Assembly: GCA_025738555.1 (NCBI GenBank)
Contig: JAOVFP010000001.1
Location: 7,440,001 to 7,504,000, forward strand
Origin: Cyathus striatus
Lineage: Eukaryota; Basidiomycota; Agaricomycetes; Agaricales; Nidulariaceae
DNA length: 64,000 nt
Reading direction: 5' to 3'
Positions 58,691-64,000 of the stretch are shown here, one piece after another. Under the pieces are notes generated by a model. The model was not told the DNA's origin. It saw only the letters and a list, made by a program, of their open reading frames with translations, and did not search any database. A program made the translations under genes and the position numbers. How positions within the stretch are numbered: the first letter of the stretch is position 1; the number at the start of each line of letters is the position of its first letter.

Positions 58691-58861
58691 TCTGGCTGGA
58701 ACGACCTGCACGGCATAGGTTGATCACTGTCCGTACTTTTGGAACGTCCTTTTCGTCCCAAGGCCTCGAATTTGTCCGGTTTTGGAACGACATAAGGGCC
58801 AAAATTCCCAAAATTTTGTCCGCTTCGCGGAACGACCTTTACCGTAATAATCCAGGGTCCT

Positions 58862-58966
58862 ACACAAAACCGAGAACTTGAGCCGAGAACGAGCGGCAAG
58901 CCCTAGTGCCGAAAGTCGGAGCTCAAACGCTTTGACGTAGTTGAGCGTGGTTGTCCGGTTTTCCAT
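58862..58966. mobile_element. Solitary end of the ATGGAAA-type element family
   Basis: The inverse reads ATGGAAAACCGGACAACCAC, then GCTC, then GAGCTCCGACTTTCGGC, matching the ends of the 16,510-18,524 element with CpG in place of TpG/CpA. The 5.2-kb element has inserted into it 105 bp from its end. Its other terminus was not found. Confidence 0.6.
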
Positions 58967-59054
58967 ACTTTCCCCACTGGGTTTGAGTTGACTTTACTTT
59001 GCATGCTACACCCTATTATTACATATAGACAAACAATTTTTAGATGAAACTTGG

Positions 59055-59103
59055 TAGGTAGTGGGCTCTGCCGCTTGCCGGCCCTATTTCTTTATTTACA
59101 TAA
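59055..59103 (+). repeat. Inverted repeat, left copy (partner 62,440-62,488)
   Basis: TTGGTAGGTAGTGGG, then TGCCGCTTGCCGGCCCTATT and TTTATT, recur inverted at 62,440-62,488 with CpG losses. The pair could bound a 3.4-kb element, but no target duplication is seen. Confidence 0.5.
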
Positions 59104-59125
59104 TTATACACTGCCGTCTACGGAG

Positions 59126-59780
59126 CTAAGTAGTAATAACCGGGGCAGACATTAAATTTTCCATGTCACCCATTATCCACGCAGCTACGAATGACGCGAT
59201 ACCTAATGCGAAACAGCTACACGAGATTACAATAGCTAATGCAATAGAACTTGACATAGTGAACATTTCATATAACAGCATCAATTCGAGATTACAATAG
59301 CTAATGCAATAGAACTTGACATAGTGAACATTTCATATAACAGCATCAATTGTAACATTATCGAGGGGAGCATGTTGACGATCGTATATATCTCTGGTCC
59401 TATTATCCTGATCTGCATCTAGAATTATCAGCATAGATATATTAAAGTAATAGGGAGGACTTACTTGGAATTGTACCTCGTTTAAGCCGTCATAGGCTAG
59501 CGAGATGCGCCCGGTGGGCAGGATAGCACCAAGGATAAACGTGGCCCAGTTAGATCTTCCTTGGTGAGCGTTTGTCCCAATACATGCTCTCTGGTAAGTA
59601 TACTCTTATCCATTGGTTTGAGGCTCGTACGTGAATAGTGCAGAAAACTAAAATAATATGGCATGAGTACACACTCGAGCGTATGGATTGGTGATGTACG
59701 ATCATCAAGCAAATAGCGCGATGAGCACTAAACTTTTTGACGAGCGAATCAACTTGAGCCGAGTTGGCCGAGTCCCCCAT
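59126..59780 (-). pseudogene. Unidentified membrane-protein gene broken by a 65-bp duplication
   Basis: The minus strand shows an ATG at 59,780 (MGDSANSAQVDSLVKKFSAH). A later exon ends at 59,465 with a strong GTAAGT donor (ILPTGRISLAYDGLNEVQFQ). A final exon starts at 59,418 (MQIRIIGPEIYTIVN). In that exon an exact 65-bp tandem duplication (59,222-59,286 and 59,287-59,351) shifts the frame and gives a stop at once. With a single copy counted, the exon is 228 nt (76 codons) and runs in frame through a hydrophobic, probably membrane-spanning, stretch to a stop at 59,126. Exons between 59,680 and 59,560 are unclear. Family not recognised. CpG content is normal, unlike the old repeats, so this may be host sequence. 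Confidence 0.45.
59222..59351. repeat. Exact 65-bp tandem duplication
   Basis: Two identical 65-bp units beginning CGAGATTACAATAGC, with no differences, so very recent or an assembly artefact. Confidence 0.95.
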
Positions 59781-59789
59781 GGCGCTCTT

Positions 59790-60636
59790 TACGTCGTTGT
59801 AGGGTGTGGTAAAAATAAAAATAAAACGAAGGAAGCGAAGTTAGGCATGAGGTACAGGTACGTTGGTGATGGGAGGACATTTCCGACTGATAAGGACACT
59901 TATAAGTCAAAGAGTGGTCGTCGGGATATAAAGTTGGGATTCGGATTTGACTCGGATTCCTAGTGAAAGATTGATGCCACTACCATTAAGTATGCTGAGT
60001 ATGTAATCACTTAACCCGTGTGAAATTTACACCACCTCACGGCACTCTCATCAACAGAGCCAACATCCTCCTCGTTACCTCAATCGTTGATTCCCTCGGC
60101 CTAGGGGCCCATATGTGACGTATGAAGTTGTTCAGGGGGTCAGAGTGGGCTAGCTAGTAGTCCTTACTCGCTCACGTAACGTGGTTCTATCGCATAATGC
60201 GAGATTCGGGTGGTTTGCTTTGAGATCATCGATGAGGTGGGTGACTTGTGGGATTGGGTCTGGCATTTCGAGTTCTTATGAGCAAACATAAGTATGCTAT
60301 CGTAAAGGATATATGAGAAGAAAGAGAAAATTCGAATCTTGAGCTTGAGCGCTCCCTCCGTACGCATCAGAGCGCATACAGTATATCTCATATCCTGCAA
60401 GGACTGATCGATGGTCGATCAAGTATCCGTTTTCCCCGTGGATTTCTACACCATCGAGAATATAATAAAGATACAAACCTGGACAGCGCACACCTCTTCG
60501 CGTACAGTACCGCCAAACTTGAGGTGCTTAATAATGGTGGAGCGATTGATGTGGAGGAATCGAGGTTGTACGATGAGATTTATTAATGGGACCCGGGATG
60601 GGGATGATGATGTTGTATGCCTTTTTCTTCCTTTTC
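59790..60636. other. Intergenic DNA, no certain gene
   Basis: The plus-strand frame 59,688-59,963 (contains RVPHGALYVVVGCGKNKNK) overlaps the minus-strand exon above and is unsupported. CpG level is normal. Confidence 0.3.
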
Positions 60637-60865
60637 CCCTCTCTCTTTCCTCTTCTTTCGTAAGACAGAACTGATGAAATTCACAGCTCCCGCCCTCCCC
60701 AACATTCTTCCACCCAAACACCACTGGCACCAGCAAAGACATATAGTTAGCAGACAACACAGGCAACCCATCAGGCACATTCGCACGCGACGTGCGTATA
60801 ACGGGTTGGTCTCAAGTTGGTGAATTGGATTCGAGGAAGAGTTCAAGGTTGGGAAGTATGAGTTC
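60637..60865 (+). pseudogene. Broken duplicate of the YPT35-like first exon
   Basis: Collinear with 43,985-44,240 at roughly 85-90% identity. The reading NPSG.FARDVRITGWSQVGE and ELDSRKSSRLGSMSSGAY is kept. However, the codon after DI is TAG (about 60,743), a 25-bp part before it is missing, and the sequence leaves homology after GAY, with no PX exon following. It is a partial duplication rather than a working paralogue. The homology begins where the MITE ends in the other copy (43,981). Confidence 0.7.
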
Positions 60866-60874
60866 GGGTGCTTA

Positions 60875-61253
60875 CACTCATACACATCGTCTAGAATTCG
60901 GTTCATACTGTCTGGAGCTTCCTGCAATGCAAAACCTGTCATTCTCGGCTCGTGTGGAAGCTCTGGGTACTGTATTTCATCTGGTAAGTACTCCACTGTC
61001 ATGGCACTCTGTCCAATGATAACATTTCGAATTTCCGTCATTTCACAGAGATAATCACTTTGAGTTTGAGCTAACTGTGCAGATGCTCATCTACTCGACG
61101 CAGATACAATTGATGAGGTTGACGGCGTTGTACTCTTGCATCATGAGCTTCAAGAGCGGTGTGAGCGGCAATGGCCATTGATAATAAGGGAAGGTCATCT
61201 TCTTCCTCATCCTGAAGAAGCTTATCAGCAAGGAGAAGGTTGATACGGGGCAT
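60875..61253 (-). pseudogene. Unidentified two-part minus-strand coding remnant
   Basis: MPRINLLLADKLLQDEEEDD opens at 61,253 and continues SMAIAAHTALEAHDARVQRR. After one frameshift near 61,080 the frame continues as SDYLCEMTEIRNVIIGQSAM and on to DDVYE near 60,875, where a GTAAGC donor follows. The start resembles short N-terminal regions of fungal PIF/Harbinger-type nucleases, but no catalytic part is visible, so no family is assigned. Confidence 0.35.
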
Positions 61254-61946
61254 ACTGAAGCAGTCGGGGGAGGAAACTCTGAGGAGAGCAGGGAATCGAG
61301 ATAACGGACATCAGATCAAATCACTTGGGACTCGGCAATATGAAGACAGTACGTCATTTCTATTATGTTTTATTTTACTGATAAAAATCTGATGCTCTGG
61401 ACAGCATCCTTACCGTCTGACACTATATGTTATGACGCTCCGTTTGATCAAAAAATAACTGTGCCGTAGTTCGGTTGCCGTAGCAAAGGGGGTGCCGTAG
61501 CATTAGACATTTCGTGTTTTTTCAGCAAATCCTTATGTTTTTAATATTAATATACATTATATGATATATGTACACTATTTATGATGAAAATATACACCTG
61601 AAAAGTCTCTTTTTCTCGTTGTTTCACATGAAGGTTGGTTTCCCACGCTTACTGACCATGCGGAGACTCTTAAATAATACTTGCTAGGCAGTAAAATAAA
61701 TGCATGGGTGTTATGAAAGCGTGTCAATGTAATTCTATGGTGCATATAAAGACTTACACGAGTCAAATTTTCAAAACATTCCGCCTTCATTAGGTCAATC
61801 GACCAGAGAAGTGACTACAATGACAGTATATTGTTGGGCTAGTCATTATCATTAGTAGCATAAAATACCTGATTTTATCGTCACCAAAAAATAGATCGTA
61901 ACTCGCTTTTTATGATATTCATGAGGTATATGTTATATATATACAG
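61254..61946. other. Gap with a solitary repeat end
   Basis: GTGCCGTAG is repeated three times near 61,460-61,500. TTTCCCACGCTTACTGACCA and GCGGAGACT near 61,630-61,680 form a solitary relative of the MITE ends at 61,947/62,404. No coding frame. Confidence 0.4.
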
Positions 61947-62404
61947 GCGTAACAAATATTGTTGAAGTCCCCGCGCATTGAGAAAGTGTGGGAAAACAAC
62001 CTTCGAAGTTCATAGGCGAAACAACACGAAAAACGGAGATTTTGAGGGTAATTTGAAAGATCAATATCGTTATAAATGTCTCTGGGTTTTAATATAACAA
62101 TAGAATAGTCTTTAATCGACCCATAAGCTATGTCATTTCACACGCTTAATTGAGATGCCTTACATCGCTGCCTTATCAATCGTTCAGCCGCCCAAGCTTC
62201 AAGGGCGATGTAAGGCTTTTCAAATAAGTGTGGGAAATACCGTCGAACAAAACATATTGTGAAATAACATAGCATTCGGGTTAATTTAAGACTATGTTAT
62301 TGTTATTATAAAATTTTGCAAATTTATAGTGATATTTGGCCCTTTGAATGGTTATTTTCCCACGCTTTCTGAATGCGCGGAGACTTCAACAATATTTGGT
62401 AGGC
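61947..62404. mobile_element. ~458-bp MITE-like inverted-repeat element
   Basis: CAAATATTGTTGAAGTC, CCGCGCATT and GAGAAAGTGTGGGAAAA.AACC at 61,949-62,003 are matched in inverted orientation at 62,350-62,402 (about 88% identity over 55 bp). No target duplication is obvious. No frame inside. Confidence 0.6.
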
Positions 62405-62439
62405 CTATATCATAAGTAACATATACATCATGAATAAAA

Positions 62440-62488
62440 AATAGGGCCGTCTAGTGGCAAAACCCACTACCTACCAAATAAACAATAG
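62440..62488 (-). repeat. Inverted repeat, right copy (partner 59,055-59,103)
   Basis: Inverse of 59,055-59,103. Confidence 0.5.
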
Positions 62489-62489
62489 G

Positions 62490-63775
62490 GCCAGATAAGA
62501 GAATTGAGAATATTTATTAATAATATAAATTTAAAATACAGTAATTGATGCAATAGATAAAAACTCGTATATTTTGTGGATATGAAGTTCATAAGTCTGG
62601 AAAGAAGCAGGTTATGATAGGTGAGATTAAAATAAGGCAAATGGAAATACCCTGGACAATTTGGACTTATTAAGCCACATAGTTATTTAACATGGAAAAA
62701 AGATATTTAGTAGAAAAGGTTGATAAGTTGTCTTCATTAATATTTTAGAGATTTTAAATAAGTATTAGTACTGAATGTGAATTAGTGGTATTGCGTATAT
62801 TTTGTAATATGTTTATTTTTAACTCTGACTGGGAAAGTATTTGTTGCAAAGATGCATAACATTCAGCTTTAAATTGGACACACTGAAATATATCAGATGC
62901 TGAACAAAAACCATTGCAAAGGTAATTCATAATTTGGCATTGAAGTTCATCAACATGCCATGAATCATATAGAATATCAATCACACGAGCTGAAATAATT
63001 AGTTGCAATTCTTTCTTTTCAGAATAGGAATGCTATTTATAAATGACAAAACTGATTCATATGAAATAGCAGGTACAGACATATAGCAGTTTTTGTAAAG
63101 AGTGAGACTACAGATGAGTTGGATCTTTGTTGCATATAAGTAGTTTCAATAAAATAGCAATTCAAATGATAAGAAGACAAGAATTGGGCAGAATATGATT
63201 TACAAAGTTCAGGTGTGTTATTTGAAAAACATTTTCCTGAGAAGATATGTTTTAGAAACTTATTAATATCAGGATAATTGCTAGCACTAGTGCTAATTCC
63301 ATGGAGATTCATAACATATTTCAAACATTGCATAGACATAAATATATGTGATAAATCTTTTACGTTTCCAATAATGAATTGAAGCTATGATGATAAATGA
63401 GCAACATACAGATTACTAAGAATAATATAACATACATGGCTCAATTCAGGTGTTGCAAGTGGAGGAAGGTTGGAAGAAGTTATAACAGACAGTGAAGAAG
63501 ACATGAAAGGGCTGTAGGTTATGAAAGTTAGTCAAGTTAAATAGCAAAAGGAATGCAACACATATTGTGAAATGAGGATTGATTTTAGCTCATCAGAGAT
63601 GAGGAAGGAGTAAAGATAACACACAGTTCAAGATAGAAGCAAGGAAGATGGGAAATAAATACAACACAAGATTATATAGTAGTAGGATTTTCAATTGATA
63701 ACATTTGATTGAAATAGTGGTCTAATTCATAAGTGTACTAAATACATTTTGAATAGTTTTGGTTTCAATAGTGGT
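62490..63775. other. AT-rich CpG-poor DNA, no gene seen
   Basis: Minus-strand frames at 63,008-62,754 and 63,339-63,037 have ordinary composition (the second has HGISTSASNYPDINKFLKHI) and could be decayed exons, but no family is recognised. Confidence 0.3.
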
Positions 63776-63779
63776 AGGA

Positions 63780-63908
63780 GCCAATCAGGTTGAGATCACA
63801 GCAAGAACCAATCAGGTTGAGATCCCAAAGTCAGATCTCAAAATTGCCTTTTCAGGATGTCAAGAGTCCCCTAAGACCCACTTACCTTAAAAGGTAGTGG
63901 GAATATCA
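63780..63908. repeat. Inverted-repeat end (partner 48,377-48,495)
   Basis: Closes with CCTTAAAAGGTAGTGGGAAT. Contains a doubled CCAATCAGGTTGAGATC (about 63,782 and 63,807). Confidence 0.45.
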
Positions 63909-64000
63909 TAAAAAGCAAGTTGTGCACTATTTCTTATATCACCAATACTAATGCTAATAAAGAGCCTGGTGCTGTTAATCTATCACCTCTCTAGGTTGAT

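Larger units (their letters stand above)
53641..58861. mobile_element. 5.2-kb TIR element with perfect 8-bp target duplication
   Basis: The terminal inverted repeats are 34 of 34 identical (53,641-53,674 and 58,828-58,861), beginning AGGACCCTGGATTATTACGG. ACACAAAA is present at 53,633-53,640 and 58,862-58,869. Subterminal GGTCGTTCCG or CGGAACGACC motifs recur in both ends (53,660-53,835 and 58,690-58,840). Inside I find no recognisable transposase. A minus-strand 199-codon frame (54,254-53,655) runs partly through the repeats, and 54,300-56,290 and 57,660-58,680 show only short frames. It is therefore probably non-autonomous. It contains a nested inverted-repeat element at 56,302-57,644. Confidence 0.85.

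Noticed and set aside
60411..60823. Plus-strand frames starting MVDQVSVFPVDF and MPFSSFSPLSFL
   Set aside because: The first has no motif. The second reads the duplicated PX-gene upstream segment in a frame different from the PX exon.
48377..63908. A confirmed 15.5-kb transposon
   Set aside because: The ends match but the flanks share no target duplication, so it is kept only as a low-interest finding.

Overview
The window looks like repeat-rich chromosomal DNA of a basidiomycete fungus, most likely an Agaricomycete. The evidence is KDZ-superfamily transposases with CxC cysteine clusters, a RecQ-like helicase and DUF6589 protein of the kinds abundant in mushroom genomes, a fungal YPT35-like PX-domain exon, and many short GT-AG introns of about 45-65 nt. 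Almost everything recognisable is a mobile element or a piece of one. Host coding sequence is limited to a few broken fragments. No database search was possible; family names rest on motif recognition.

Layout. 1-639: end of a foldback-type element. 720-3,340: about nine copies of a diverged ~290-bp satellite. 3,341-7,990: CpG-depleted DNA with degenerate exons. 8,008-15,548: an apparently complete KDZ transposon flanked by the 8-bp target duplication AGCTAAAC. It carries terminal GGACTCC-type repeats, a minisatellite, an 11-exon accessory gene (583 aa) and a CxC5-CxC6-KDZ transposase gene (718 aa) with no internal stops; one in-frame intron could fuse the two. 16,510-18,524: a 2-kb non-autonomous element with duplication ATATAACT. 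20,262-27,190: a minus-strand gene with a tandem microexon array, then a decayed CxC4-KDZ transposase. 27.8-29.1 kb: retroelement debris and a dispersed repeat. 31,701-35,104: a 3.4-kb foldback element with ~1.2-kb arms.

37,496-43,231 is the most interesting element. It is a 5.7-kb unit with ~140-bp terminal inverted repeats and the 9-bp duplication ACCGAACCG. It holds two convergent genes, a RecQ-like helicase (plus) and a DUF6589 protein (minus). Both reading frames can be followed through all introns and exons with no net frameshift. They are interrupted only by six nonsense codons, five of them TGA that could come from CGA by C-to-T change. I know of no named transposon superfamily with this gene pair.

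43.2-48.3 kb: a 730-bp MITE, the YPT35-like PX exon pair, local duplications and a 334-bp MITE. 50,831-53,364: an inverted-repeat element into which a 1.57-kb palindromic relative of the KDZ transposon (duplication ATAGTTTC) has inserted. 53,641-58,861: a 5.2-kb element with perfect 34-bp inverted repeats and duplication ACACAAAA, itself inserted in another element's end and containing a further nested element. 59-62.5 kb: a membrane-protein gene broken by an exact 65-bp tandem duplication, a second broken copy of the PX-gene exon, and MITE-like inverted repeats.

Base composition is a mosaic. Old repeats have almost no CpG and much TpG/CpA, while the helicase element, 8-10 kb and 35-48 kb keep many CpGs. 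This suggests methylation-linked C-to-T decay acting on repeats of different ages.
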